Shown one piece after another: positions 24,395 through 32,999 of a DNA stretch of 64,000 nt. Numbering within the stretch: position 1 is the stretch's first letter; the number at the start of each line of letters is the position of its first letter. The position numbers and the translations under genes are program-made. Origin of the DNA: an uncultured Pseudodesulfovibrio sp. (GTDB taxonomy: Bacteria > Desulfobacterota > Desulfovibrionia > Desulfovibrionales > Desulfovibrionaceae); the NCBI RefSeq assembly GCF_963677845.1, contig NZ_OY782498.1, positions 878,001-942,000 of the forward strand, in the 5' to 3' direction. Under the pieces are notes generated by a model. It was not told where the DNA came from. It did not search any database and was given only the letters and a program-made list of their open reading frames with translations.

Positions 24395-25813
24395 CTACTT
24401 GCCGGGGATGATGTTGACGGCTGCATAGACCGAAGGCAATGCCCAAACCGTGACGAAGTAGAAGATCACGCCCATGGCAACGCCTGCGCCGAGGCCTGCA
24501 CCGAATCTCGGAGTCCAGCGGACATCCTCAATGGCAGCTTTGTGTGCTTCATGATCGGCTTCAATTTCTTCGGCTGTCTTGGGAACCATTTTCCATGCCG
24601 GCCAGTTATCCATGAACCAATGGTGGACCAGCCAGATGTTGACCAGCCAGATCATCGGAATCATGGGGAACTGTTGCGGATGGGAGAAACCCTTTTGGGT
24701 GCCAAGGAACATATGGGACGTCTTGTAATAGACGATGTACAGCGCGATGGCGCCGAGCAGAGTGACCACGGTACGCAGGAGCACGTTGACGGGCATGGAA
24801 TACTTCTTGGGCCAGTTGTCGCAGTAGAATGTGACGAACAGGGCCGGGACCAGGAAGAAGATTGCCATTTCACCGACATGCAGCCAACGCCAATCAGGTG
24901 CGAATGCACGGCGGGTTCCTCGAATAGCCTCGCCCCAGGTCAGTTCCTGCGCGAAGTAGAGGAAGAAGTGCATGGCAAGGGCGATGCCGATGATGCCGAA
25001 AAAGCATGCAAAACGGCGAGCCCAGTCGTTTTTGATCAAGTTGAAGGGATAGCGTTCCCAGATTGTTTCCACCAGCCAGACAACCACGGTGCAGCACATG
25101 ATCCATGAGACATGGAAGTTGCCGGATACGGTGTCTGCGAACTGTTCCCAGTACGGCGGGGCGATGGACGTGAAGTACTGCCATGGGTGATACAGAATAC
25201 CCATGTGCGGGTGCATAGTGACGAAGTAGACTATCGTGGACAGGAAGAAGGTCAGTATCAGGATGGAGAATCCCTTGGCTGGTTGCTTCATCTTTTGCCA
25301 TGGAGCCTCTTCAAAGGCGACGACCCATGCAGGCGAGAGCCAACTGGCAATAGCTGCGAACATGAGAACGGCCAGAGCTGAGTATTCGATTGCAAAGAAA
25401 CTGGTGACGCCGGGGAGCTTTTCAAGCTGTTCCGGGTTGAAGTATGCAAGGCCGTAGTTGCCAAGCAGACCTTCGAAAAAGCCCTTGATGAGCGCGACCA
25501 GAATAACCACCGAGATCGAGGTCAGAATTACCCCCTTGACCAGTGGATGTGTGGTTTCGAGCCATTTGCGCTTGAAGGGCCAGAAGTTGAAGATGTAGAC
25601 CATCCAAATCATCATGATCAGCCACCAACGGCAGTACATGTACCCCACGTACGGAGTGTACATACGCATGATGCCGCGCGGGTCCTGAAAAATCCACCAT
25701 GTGAGATAGAAGATACCGAGCGTCAGTACCAAGCTGACCAGTGCAGGGACAGGCCCTGACCAGCGCTTGACGAGCTTGCGTTCTTCCAAGTAGCCTTCGC
25801 CAAACCGTTCCAT
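24395..25813 (-). CDS. Polytopic membrane protein of unknown function
   Basis: Using the ATG at 25813, which follows AGAGGAGG by 6 bases, the protein has 472 residues with about ten to twelve hydrophobic helices. The frame is open further back to 25921 but would overlap the preceding small gene. It is rich in Trp, Phe and Tyr and has many histidines near helix ends (HPHMGILYHPWQYF, HFFLYFAQEL, HVGEMAIFF, VHHWFMDNW), which could bind haem or metals, but I see no CxxCH or known transporter motif. The cytoplasmic tail is acidic (EEIEADHEAHKAA). It is followed 18 bases later by the exported metallo-hydrolase gene. I do not recognise the family. Confidence 0.75.
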   Translation of the reverse strand: MERFGEGYLEERKLVKRWSGPVPALVSLVLTLGIFYLTWWIFQDPRGIMRMYTPYVGYMYCRWWLIMMIWMVYIFNFWPFKRKWLETTHPLVKGVILTSISVVILVALIKGFFEGLLGNYGLAYFNPEQLEKLPGVTSFFAIEYSALAVLMFAAIASWLSPAWVVAFEEAPWQKMKQPAKGFSILILTFFLSTIVYFVTMHPHMGILYHPWQYFTSIAPPYWEQFADTVSGNFHVSWIMCCTVVVWLVETIWERYPFNLIKNDWARRFACFFGIIGIALAMHFFLYFAQELTWGEAIRGTRRAFAPDWRWLHVGEMAIFFLVPALFVTFYCDNWPKKYSMPVNVLLRTVVTLLGAIALYIVYYKTSHMFLGTQKGFSHPQQFPMIPMIWLVNIWLVHHWFMDNWPAWKMVPKTAEEIEADHEAHKAAIEDVRWTPRFGAGLGAGVAMGVIFYFVTVWALPSVYAAVNIIPGK

Positions 25814-25874
25814 TCTAGCCTCCTCTTGAGGGGTTCCGGGATATGGGCCCCACCCCATTTCCCCGGTTGTTCGG

Positions 25875-26153
25875 TTACCTCCCGGATTTTCCCGGATCGT
25901 GTGTTCCTGCCATGGCTTCATATACGGCCATAAGCAGGGCTTCGCGGTCCGGTGAATCCGGGTCCAGTCCTAATCGTTCTGCTTCCATAGAAAGCAATTC
26001 CGGAGGAAAGTCGCTTGCGATGGAATCCAACTCCATTTTCGGACGTTTTATGTCCTTTGGCGTTGGTTGTTTTTCGCCCGTAGCCACGGCAGCTACACGC
26101 TGCCCAGCCTTGAAACTTCCCCTGAAAAGTTGTCTGCGTGTCATGTCCGCCAT
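25875..26153 (-). CDS. Small protein with twin-arginine N terminus
   Basis: This is a 92-residue protein (89 if started at the second ATG, 26144) with MTRRQLFRGSFKAGQRVAAVA at its start. It looks like a Tat signal but has a weak hydrophobic core, so it may be uncleaved or a signal remnant. The rest is polar with one short acidic helix (PDREALLMAVYEAMAG). The gene overlaps the end of the GntR gene by 13 bases and precedes the membrane-protein gene by 61 bases. I do not recognise a family. Its conserved position in an operon with a Tat-exported metallo-hydrolase suggests that it belongs to the same system. Confidence 0.6.
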   Translation of the reverse strand: MADMTRRQLFRGSFKAGQRVAAVATGEKQPTPKDIKRPKMELDSIASDFPPELLSMEAERLGLDPDSPDREALLMAVYEAMAGTHDPGKSGR

Positions 26154-26896
26154 ACAGTATTCCCTTCTTCCTGTTCCGCTTTTTCCCTGAGGGAGCGGTA
26201 CACCAGATCAGTCATGGGCACTTGTTCGCGTTCTTCGAGAATGTCGCACATTCTCAGAAAATAATTGGCAGTGATGGATCGTGCCCATTCCCCATCACGA
26301 GCTTGCAGTGCGTGTAGCAGTTTGATGTGGTCTGCGAATATTGCTTCACGCTCTTCGCGGCGCAGAGTGAAAAAAATGTTGTAGGTCGCCATGTCGGTGG
26401 AGCAGACCTGTTCGACCGTGCGCACCAGAAAATCGTTGCCGGTACCGACGGCTACAAGTCGGAAAAACGTCAGACTTTCATTCCAGACCCGTTCAGCTGA
26501 TTTTTGAAAAATGGAACGGGAGATGTTGACGCTGCATTGTTTAAGTTCTTCAAGATGACGTGCCCCGATATGATGGGCTGCATGTTCGGCCACTACAGGC
26601 AGGAGCATGAATGCCGCTTCCAATTGGTCGGCCATGGCCTTTTCCGGGCTGAGATTGAGATCGAGTGGATTGTCGTGGGCGGGGGAGATGCCAACGCGAA
26701 GATAGCAGCCGCTTCCGGGGCGGATGGAAACTAACCCTCGTGCTTCCAGCGAATGCAGGATACCACGAAGTGTGTTTCGACTGACGTCAAGCAAACTCAC
26801 AAGCCTGCGTTCCGGGGGGAGCCGGTCGCCGGTCTTGAGTTCCATGTCTTGAATGATCTGACCGAGTTTTTTGAGAGCCAACTCTTTCTTTCTCAT
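26141..26896 (-). CDS. GntR-family regulator, FadR/FCD subgroup
   Basis: The 251-residue product has an N-terminal winged helix (ELKTGDRLPPERRLVSLLDVSRNTLRGILHSLEARGLVSIRPGSGCYLRVG, about residues 18-67) and a helical FCD-type effector domain. The start at 26896 follows AAAGGCGG; an ATG 63 bases earlier adds residues outside the domain. It is the first gene of the minus-strand operon ending with the CobW fusion. Palindromes of the form CCAAT/ATTGG lie just upstream, so it is probably autoregulated and controls the four genes behind it. FCD regulators usually bind small carboxylates, often with a metal, but the effector is unknown. Confidence 0.88.
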   Translation of the reverse strand: MRKKELALKKLGQIIQDMELKTGDRLPPERRLVSLLDVSRNTLRGILHSLEARGLVSIRPGSGCYLRVGISPAHDNPLDLNLSPEKAMADQLEAAFMLLPVVAEHAAHHIGARHLEELKQCSVNISRSIFQKSAERVWNESLTFFRLVAVGTGNDFLVRTVEQVCSTDMATYNIFFTLRREEREAIFADHIKLLHALQARDGEWARSITANYFLRMCDILEEREQVPMTDLVYRSLREKAEQEEGNTVWRT

Positions 26897-26932
26897 GTGA
26901 CACTTGCCGCCTTTGCGCGTTTTTGTGCGCCT

Positions 26933-27050
26933 ATTGGAGTTACCAATTAGCTGCCTCACAACATTACAGCCAACAAAAATGTGTAAATTAGGACAAAACG
27001 AACCAATTTATACTTATTACTAAACCAATATGCGAATTGGTAGAACCAAT
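26933..27050. promoter_or_regulatory. GntR operator cluster, repeated ACCAAT / ATTGGT
   Basis: Palindromes are ATTGG-AGTTA-CCAAT (26933-26947) and ACCAAT-ATGCGA-ATTGGT (27024-27041). Single half-sites ACCAAT occur at 27002-27007 and 27045-27050. All lie just before the gntR start on its upstream side. The centre-to-centre distances suggest several dimers over the operon promoter. Confidence 0.65.
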
Positions 27051-27099
27051 CAAGGAGAAGGGGTGAGTTTTTTGGTGTGACCGATTTATAAAGGAAGAG

Positions 27100-27129
27100 C
27101 ATCGCTCAGTGATGATTCATTGAGCGATG
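27100..27129. terminator. Hairpin after the PAS-protein gene
   Basis: CATCGCTCA (27100-27108) pairs with TGAGCGATG (27121-27129). It lies 36 bases past the stop codon of the minus-strand PAS gene. No T-run follows on that strand, so termination is uncertain. Confidence 0.4.
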
Positions 27130-27164
27130 TCATAGAGGGACGAGATTTTTTGGATGTATGGGTG

Positions 27165-28430
27165 CTATTTTTTCCGCTTGGCCGCGATGGCGTCGTTGAG
27201 CGGTGTGAGTATGGAGTCGAATGCTTTTGCATCGAAATCCACAAAGCGATTGGGCTCGGTCGAGCAGAGAATCAGTACAGTCCGTAAAATGTTTTTTGTA
27301 TAGTATGGCTTGGCATAATACGAGCGAATGCCCCGTGGAATAAAGAGTGCCCAGTCAATTGGCTTGATGCTGTCGAGGGTGTCGTCCACCACGAGATGGT
27401 CGATTTTGAATCGCGCAATATCCTCAGCGATGGTCCCTTTGTAAGAGAATTTTTCACCAGGGGTCATGTCTGCCAGAGGTGCGCCAACACCGGTTACGAC
27501 AACGGTTTTTCTGCGGGTTTGAATGTCGGAAAGCATGACGGCATTGCACCGCTTACCTATTTCGGGCAGTTCAAGGACACGCCTGAGCATGTCTGAAATG
27601 TTTGCGGCTTCATTAAATATTGCCCGTGTGTTTTCTGGTTGGGCCTTTGATGTTTTTTCTTTTCCTATGCAAATTGGTAATGCGGAAACACGAATCAAGG
27701 CGCTTTGCTTCCATGGTACCCACTGGAATTCAACGTTGGCCTTGAGTGGTTCACCTTGGGCTGAGCAGAGATCAAGTGTGCCGTTCCATGGGCGATTAGG
27801 CAGGTCCTGTAGAATTGATTCCATGATATCGTCGTTGGTCTTGGGTGATATCTCCGTAAAATGGGGGAGCAGACCATTCATGGCTCGCGGCAAAGCGAAA
27901 AGATCACGGGCAGCCGCGTTGGCTTGTTTGATTCTGAGTGATTGATGGTTCATCAGGATGACAGGAGTTGGTACGTTATCGATGCGGAGTCGTGATTCTG
28001 CGTCTGTTTTTTGGATATCGCGGATAACATCAACGGTATCACCAACATCCAGAAGATAACCGTAATAATATCGTGGATCGGACGAGTTCACAGCACCGGT
28101 CAATTTGAGCCACATTATTCCGTCAGCTGGAGTGTGTACCCGAAAGACTGTCGCCATGGTCCGGCCTTCCCGCACAGCTTCAAAGAAAACATCAAGAAGA
28201 TGCGCGTCTTCAGGCAGAAGCATCTGTTTTCTGAACGAGATATTTTTTAGAAATAATCGGGCGCTGTCACCAAGAGGGTGCAGGGAGTAGTCGTTGAGGA
28301 ATTCGATACGCGATCTGGCTATTTCTATTCGCCAAAGGAGAGCAGGGAAATCGTCCACAAAACTGCGCAGATCCTGCATGGGAAGTGTGTGGTTGCTGGG
28401 GGCTGTCTCTGTGTCTATATCACGTGTCAT
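27165..28430 (-). CDS. PAS-domain signalling protein without output domain
   Basis: This 421-residue soluble protein has two PAS-like segments (about residues 25-135, with WLKLTGAVNSSDPRYYYGYLLDV, and 150-250, with VPTPVILMNHQSLRIKQANAAARDLF). A C-terminal region of about 150 residues (270-415) looks GAF-like (RVLELPEIGKRCNAVML ... YAKPYYTKNILRTVLILCSTEPNRFVD). No kinase, cyclase or DNA-binding domain is present. It is transcribed alone, with CAGGAG 6 bases before the ATG. The GAF assignment is tentative. It may act by protein contact in a signalling chain. Confidence 0.65.
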   Translation of the reverse strand: MTRDIDTETAPSNHTLPMQDLRSFVDDFPALLWRIEIARSRIEFLNDYSLHPLGDSARLFLKNISFRKQMLLPEDAHLLDVFFEAVREGRTMATVFRVHTPADGIMWLKLTGAVNSSDPRYYYGYLLDVGDTVDVIRDIQKTDAESRLRIDNVPTPVILMNHQSLRIKQANAAARDLFALPRAMNGLLPHFTEISPKTNDDIMESILQDLPNRPWNGTLDLCSAQGEPLKANVEFQWVPWKQSALIRVSALPICIGKEKTSKAQPENTRAIFNEAANISDMLRRVLELPEIGKRCNAVMLSDIQTRRKTVVVTGVGAPLADMTPGEKFSYKGTIAEDIARFKIDHLVVDDTLDSIKPIDWALFIPRGIRSYYAKPYYTKNILRTVLILCSTEPNRFVDFDAKAFDSILTPLNDAIAAKRKK

Positions 28431-28589
28431 AGTATCTCCTGTTGACCTAGTAGTGATTACTGTATTTCATGTGTTTGGTCAACGGGGCGAGCTGATGAAG
28501 GGTAATGACTATATGTCTTTTAAAATGAATTTCAGCTGTTTGTACTAATTAGTATACATCGTATTTTTAGTATTTATATTTATAATTAA

Positions 28590-29258
28590 TTATTTAAAAA
28601 GGGTTGTCTTCAGGTTTTCGACAGTCAATCCTTTTAGGCTGGAGAGGCTAATATTGGCTTTGGTGAGCACCTGTCCCGGTGAGTTGGGGTTATCGAAACC
28701 AAGGCAGCGCATGCCTGCATTTTTAGCGGCCAATACACCATGGGTCGAGTCTTCGATAACAACGCAGTTTGCAGGTGAAACACCAAGTTTTTTCGCGGCC
28801 AATAGGAAGATGTCCGGGGCTGGTTTGGCCTGTTTGACATCATTGCCGCCTACGATGGTCGTGATGGTTGTGTCTAGACCGATGGCTCGCAACGTGGCTT
28901 CAATCACGTCTGTTGTGTTGGAAGAGGCCAAGGCAAAGGGGATGTTGTGTGCTTTGAGGTCAGCAATAAGTGAGTTTATGCCGGGAATGGGTTGCAACCC
29001 TTTGGTCGCACCGAGAAAACTCTTGTAATGCTCCATTTTGGCTTCCGACATCTTTTGCGGTGTGTCTTTCAGATTATATTTCTCTTTCATGACCTGCCAT
29101 TGGCTGACACTGGAAGTGCCAATGAGATGGCGGTATTCTTCTGGTGGACAGACGACGCCGAGTTCTGCGGCATACTCGATGAAAATTTTTTCGTGGATGG
29201 GTTCGGAGTCGAAGAGAACTCCGTCCATGTCGAAAAGGACTGCTCCAGGTTGTTTCAT
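28590..29258 (-). CDS. HAD-superfamily phosphatase, beta-phosphoglucomutase-like
   Basis: The 222-residue protein carries all HAD motifs: DMDGVLFDSEP (motif I, Asp10 and Asp12), a Ser in ALASSNT (motif II), a Lys in KQAKPAPD (motif III) and VIEDSTHGVLAA (motif IV). The helical cap between motifs I and II is of the beta-phosphoglucomutase/GPH type. Likely substrates are small sugar phosphates or phosphoglycolate; sequence alone does not decide. It is a single gene with a weak binding site and no operon partner. Confidence 0.85.
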   Translation of the reverse strand: MKQPGAVLFDMDGVLFDSEPIHEKIFIEYAAELGVVCPPEEYRHLIGTSSVSQWQVMKEKYNLKDTPQKMSEAKMEHYKSFLGATKGLQPIPGINSLIADLKAHNIPFALASSNTTDVIEATLRAIGLDTTITTIVGGNDVKQAKPAPDIFLLAAKKLGVSPANCVVIEDSTHGVLAAKNAGMRCLGFDNPNSPGQVLTKANISLSSLKGLTVENLKTTLFK

Positions 29259-29600
29259 TGGATATTCTTTGACGTTTTACGTCCGTTCGGAAAATTATCG
29301 GGCATGGTTATTCATCAAGGATCATACGTAAAGGATCGACTGTCGGCGTACGTTTTGATGCGTTTCATGCTAAATAGGATTAGTTATGATCAATTGTTTG
29401 TCTTGAAATGGTTTTATTTTTTATCTCCGTATAGGATAAGAAATATTGTATGAATATTCACTGAGAAGGTAAAGGGGCGGACGTTATACATATGTCGGGA
29501 TTATTTCCTATGGAGATATATGCTGGCGTTTGGTACAAATACCGGGTGGAGTTTCCAAAGGGTGTCTTTAGGGTGGGGAGAACCGTTGTGATGGGGGATC
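29259..29600. other. Intergenic region between the HAD and PilZ genes
   Basis: This 342-base stretch lies between two divergent genes. I see no coding frame, RNA structure or clear sigma-70 or sigma-54 promoter. Short A/T-rich patches around 29400-29450 could hold promoters for either gene. Confidence 0.4.
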
Positions 29601-30278
29601 ATGTCAAATTCAAAGACAGACAGCGCTAAAAAAGACGAGGAATTCAAGGTAAACCGCGAGCACTGGGCAGACCATTCCATTTATTATGGTGCCAGTGTGC
29701 ATGTGAGCAAGATATTTGAAGAGGAGAAGCTCAGCGGCCGTATCGTCGGTTTAAGTGAATATAATTATTTGATTCTTGAAATTCCGTTAGTTATCGGCCA
29801 TCGGGCGCGTTATGTTCCTGGGTCTACAGTGATTGTGAAGTTCGTGAATGAAGGGACTGTTTACGGATTTTATTCCGAGATACTTCAGGTTCATTACGAT
29901 CCTGCACCTATTATGTATCTCAAATACCCCAGTGAAATCGAGTCGTTTGAGTTTCGTGCATATAAGCGTTTTGCATGCAGGACGCCTGCTCGCATGTTTA
30001 ATGATGAAGCTCATTATTATTGTCTTATTGACGATATCAGTTCGGGGGGATGCAGTCTTACCGTGCATCAGGCCAGTCTCAAGGATAAAGAGCATATTTC
30101 TTTGGATGAAAAGGTTCAACTCGTCTTCAGTTTGTCTGGCCTCGGGGAAATCGAGCTTACGTGTACAGTTAAGGGCATGTTTCAGGAAGACAATATATTA
30201 AGCTATGGTGTTGAATTTGATTCGACAGGGGATTCTTATGAGCAAATAGGGCGGTATCTGGAGATGTTGTCAAATTAA
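29601..30278 (+). CDS. YcgR-like PilZ-domain protein
   Basis: This 225-residue soluble protein has two parts. The N-terminal half (about 25-115) resembles the YcgR-N flagellar-brake domain (GASVHVSKIFEEEKLSGRIVGLSEYNYLILEIP). The C-terminal PilZ domain has the c-di-GMP binding motifs RxxxR in YKRFACRTPAR and DxSxxG in DDISSGGCSL. On binding c-di-GMP such proteins slow flagellar motors or control exopolysaccharide. The ATG follows GGGGGATC. A terminator follows, so it is transcribed separately from the second PilZ gene downstream. Confidence 0.88.
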   Translation: MSNSKTDSAKKDEEFKVNREHWADHSIYYGASVHVSKIFEEEKLSGRIVGLSEYNYLILEIPLVIGHRARYVPGSTVIVKFVNEGTVYGFYSEILQVHYDPAPIMYLKYPSEIESFEFRAYKRFACRTPARMFNDEAHYYCLIDDISSGGCSLTVHQASLKDKEHISLDEKVQLVFSLSGLGEIELTCTVKGMFQEDNILSYGVEFDSTGDSYEQIGRYLEMLSN

Positions 30279-30305
30279 GTCGGTTCGAATCGCATGAAGA
30301 GTCAT

Positions 30306-30342
30306 GAGCCTGTGGTCAGAAATTGGTCGCAGGCTTTTTTTT
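30306..30342 (+). terminator. Terminator after the PilZ gene
   Basis: AGCCTG (30307-30312) with CAGGCT (30330-30335) is extended by weaker pairs and followed by eight T. Confidence 0.82.
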
Positions 30343-30429
30343 GTAAGTCATTGTGGAGGTATTGAATTTGCAATAACTTATGCTTACGGTATATTCGCGT
30401 CAATTTGTTGAAAAGCTTTCGGTAGGAAG

Positions 30430-31416
30430 ATGATTAATTATATGGTCCGATCCAATTATCTGCATGAGGTACAGCGTACCTTTGGCGGAACAGGCAACCT
30501 GGATGTCATGGGATTTTTTACCCAGGCATTGTCAGTGCTTGTGCCTATGGTTTTGGTCATTGTCTTATGGCGATACCGTCGAAGGATCATTTTTTCTGCA
30601 GCTCGGTTTGTTACGCGGGTCCTGTTTTCACGACATCGGAAGATCATTGAGAATTATTTTGTCTCACGGGGTGTTGTCCTTGAAGTTTGTTTATATTCCG
30701 ATGAAGGCGTCGGGCGTCGGCTGTGCAGTGCCCGTGTGATAGATGTGACTGGTGGCAAAATTGGGTTACAGTTGCTTGACACCAGCCCTGTGGTCGCCAA
30801 ATTGAAAAGTGCTCGTGTCATTTGCTTGATGAAGCCCTTTGCGTATTCAGGCAAACGAATCAATGCATTTGTTACATTTATCAGCCATATGGAACGCCGT
30901 GGGATTGTGATCAAGGAATTGTCGTTGATGACGCCTATTCGGTATAAGTATATTATTCGGAGACAACACGCCCGGCAGCGTGTGGCTCGTGAAGGAACTG
31001 TTCGTGTCAAGATGTGGAGTGGGCGTAAGGCAAATACATTCTGGATGATGCGTCCTGAATTGCAAACGGTAAATAATCCTGCACGTTATGGAGAATATAC
31101 TCGTCTGGCCGTAGAAAATATCTCGGCTGGAGGTATGCGAATGTATGTGGTGAACCCCAAGAATCCCTTGCCGCCATTGCAAAAGGGAAGTCAGTTGGTA
31201 CTTCGAGTCAGTATTTGGAACCCCAAGACAAAGAAATACACGTATTTCACGGCATTGGGTACTATTCGTAGCCGTTTTTCAGGCAGAGGTGGGGCCATCG
31301 GGCTGGGGGTACAGTTTACCTCAGAAGGCGAACCTGTCGGTAGCCGTTATACTTGGCATCCTGTTGATGGTGGTATCCAGTCGCTTGGAAAATTTCTTTC
31401 CCAGCTACAAGACTAA
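30430..31416 (+). CDS. Membrane-anchored PilZ-domain protein
   Basis: The 328-residue protein has one N-terminal helix (about residues 28-48, FFTQALSVLVPMVLVIVLW) followed by basic residues, so the bulk is cytoplasmic. The middle region (75-165) resembles a YcgR-N-like barrel. The PilZ domain has RRQHARQRV (RxxxR) and VENISAGGMRM (NxSxxG), which bind c-di-GMP. It follows another PilZ gene after a terminator, so both may work in motility control. Translation could start at 30430 or at 30442; GGAAG favours the first only marginally. Confidence 0.8.
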   Translation: MINYMVRSNYLHEVQRTFGGTGNLDVMGFFTQALSVLVPMVLVIVLWRYRRRIIFSAARFVTRVLFSRHRKIIENYFVSRGVVLEVCLYSDEGVGRRLCSARVIDVTGGKIGLQLLDTSPVVAKLKSARVICLMKPFAYSGKRINAFVTFISHMERRGIVIKELSLMTPIRYKYIIRRQHARQRVAREGTVRVKMWSGRKANTFWMMRPELQTVNNPARYGEYTRLAVENISAGGMRMYVVNPKNPLPPLQKGSQLVLRVSIWNPKTKKYTYFTALGTIRSRFSGRGGAIGLGVQFTSEGEPVGSRYTWHPVDGGIQSLGKFLSQLQD

Positions 31417-31440
31417 CAAAAATAAAAATCTGGCACGTTG

Positions 31441-31869
31441 CTACTTTTTGCAATCAGAGCAGAGACCATACAGATACATCTTGTGGCGAAGTAGGGTGAA
31501 ACCATGCTTTTGGGCAAGTTGTTCCTGACGCTGTTCAATGACGTCGTCCAGAATCTCAATGTTTTTTCCACATCTTTCACAGATGAGATGATCGTGATGA
31601 TCTTTGCCGTAGCTCGCTTCATACCGGGTAACGCCGTCGGCAAAGTCCAGCGGTTCGACCAGTCCCGAGTCACTCAGAAGTTTGAGTGTGCGATAGACCG
31701 TGGCCTGACCTACTGAATTGTCTCGTTTTTTAACTTTGGCGTAAAGTTCTTCTGACGACAGATGATTATCATGTTTCAGAAGGGTGTCCAGAATGAGCCT
31801 GCGTTGCGGCGTCATCTTGAGATTTTCATTAGCCAGATATTCTGCAAAAACATCTTGCGGGGCTTTCAT
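31441..31869 (-). CDS. Fur-family metal or peroxide regulator
   Basis: The 142-residue protein has the Fur winged helix (MTPQRRLILDTLLKHDNHLSSEELYAKVKKRDNSVGQATVYRTLKLL), the HHDHLICERCG metal motif and a final CSDC pair that forms the structural zinc site with CERC. The start at 31869 gives the usual Fur length; the frame is open further back but without family resemblance. Fur, Zur and PerR cannot be separated reliably by eye. It stands alone, ending 24 bases from the converging PilZ gene. Confidence 0.88.
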   Translation of the reverse strand: MKAPQDVFAEYLANENLKMTPQRRLILDTLLKHDNHLSSEELYAKVKKRDNSVGQATVYRTLKLLSDSGLVEPLDFADGVTRYEASYGKDHHDHLICERCGKNIEILDDVIEQRQEQLAQKHGFTLLRHKMYLYGLCSDCKK

Positions 31870-32077
31870 AATATATCCCGTCGGTTTGTTTGAATTTCGA
31901 TACAATCTCTCAATACGGGAAGCAATAAAGGGTGTCAAACAGTCCGTCATACTTTTTTTGTCGTTATTAAATCGACATCTTTTGATCAATTTTCTTTTCA
32001 GCCTTGACATTCAAGGGCGTGGTTTCTACAACCTGTTTCCTGCAAAGCGATGTTGCCAGACAATATCGTCCTCATGC

Positions 32078-32169
32078 GGAGAGGTGGCAGAGCTCGGTTT
32101 AATGCGCTGGTCTTGAAAACCAGAGACGGGGCAACTCGTCCGGAGGTTCGAATCCTCTCCTCTCCGCCA
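32078..32169 (+). tRNA. tRNA-Ser (anticodon UGA)
   Basis: A 92-base cloverleaf has acceptor arms GGAGAGG and CCTCTCC, discriminator G and an encoded CCA end. The anticodon arm CTGGTCTTGAAAACCAG presents TGA. The long variable arm and the TTCGAAT T-loop are those of a class II serine tRNA reading UCA and UCG codons. It is transcribed alone and followed by a terminator. Confidence 0.96.
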
Positions 32170-32203
32170 TAGAACATAATTACTTCGTATTAAGAAGTAT
32201 CAT

Positions 32204-32228
32204 AAGCCCTCGTAATGAGGGCTTTTTT
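32204..32228 (+). terminator. Terminator after tRNA-Ser
   Basis: AGCCCTC (32204-32210) pairs with GAGGGCT (32217-32223), with TTTTTT following. Confidence 0.9.
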
Positions 32229-32290
32229 GTTGGTTGTCTTTTGTGGGGATTGAGATTTTTGAGAAGAGGGTAAGGTGTTTATGTCAGGAA

Positions 32291-32569
32291 TTATTTTCGG
32301 GTGTAGATAAATAATACAGTTGGTTCGGCGCCGTATTCATCATCTGCCATAAGTCCCATGCCGAGTAGCCAGGACATTGTGAGTTTGGCTTCGTCCTCGG
32401 AAGGGACATCGTAACGGATAGGATGAAGGTTGTTATCATCGTTTCGATCAGAACCTTCGTCTTCAATGCCTACGTACCAATCTTCATGGATACCGCCGTG
32501 GTGAGTAATGTAGCGAAGTACTTTTTCTGCCACGGCCTTGTTGACCTTGGGGGGAGTTGTGTTGGGCAT
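32291..32569 (-). CDS. Hypothetical protein, 92 residues
   Basis: A small acidic soluble protein with a helical N terminus (VNKAVAEKVLRYITHHGGIHEDWYVGIEDEG) and the short block EAKLTMSWLLGMGLMADDEYG. No family recognised. It has no signal peptide or cysteine. Codon use and amino-acid composition look genuine. It has no clear operon partner; the next minus-strand gene lies 61 bases upstream. Confidence 0.6.
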   Translation of the reverse strand: MPNTTPPKVNKAVAEKVLRYITHHGGIHEDWYVGIEDEGSDRNDDNNLHPIRYDVPSEDEAKLTMSWLLGMGLMADDEYGAEPTVLFIYTRK

Positions 32570-32630
32570 TTCTTTTGTCTCTGAGGGGTAGGGCTTAGCC
32601 TGTTTTATTGAGTTGGAAGACTGTGACAGT

Positions 32631-32852
32631 TTATGATTTTTGTCTCATTGGGCCGAGTAATTTTACAATGTCGTCGGCCTTTATGCTTTCGAATTTTTGG
32701 AAAAATTCTTCGCGTTCGCGGCAGAAAAGTCGCTCGCTTTCAACTGGTCGATACAAAACCATTTCCTGATCATCTTGTGCATTTGTGGCATTGGTTACAT
32801 TGTCCAAGGCGAAGTAGAGATTGCCATTTTTTTTGTTTCTGTAAAGAGCCAT
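32631..32852 (-). CDS. Small hypothetical protein, possibly DUF1653-like
   Basis: This 73-residue protein reads MALYRNKKNGNLYFALDNV ... EMVLYRPVESERLFCREREEFFQKF. The order of a short strand, MVLYRP and a REREEFF block recalls DUF1653 proteins, but the match is weak. It is soluble and charged. It may be cotranscribed with the 92-residue gene 61 bases downstream. Function unknown. Confidence 0.55.
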   Translation of the reverse strand: MALYRNKKNGNLYFALDNVTNATNAQDDQEMVLYRPVESERLFCREREEFFQKFESIKADDIVKLLGPMRQKS

Positions 32853-32999
32853 ATCTGATCTCCATGCGATAGATCTGAAGTCGTTGTGGGAATGTATTAT
32901 CGGCCTTGTGAGAACTCTTTTAGCGTATCGATTGAAGTTTGAGCAAGCTGCGCTATTTAGGCCTACATGGATTCATAAAGTTGCCTCTATTTAATTGGT

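Noticed and set aside
25814-25921. Longer N terminus for the polytopic membrane protein from 25921
   Set aside because: It would overlap the preceding small gene, has no binding site, and AGAGGAGG directly precedes the ATG at 25813.
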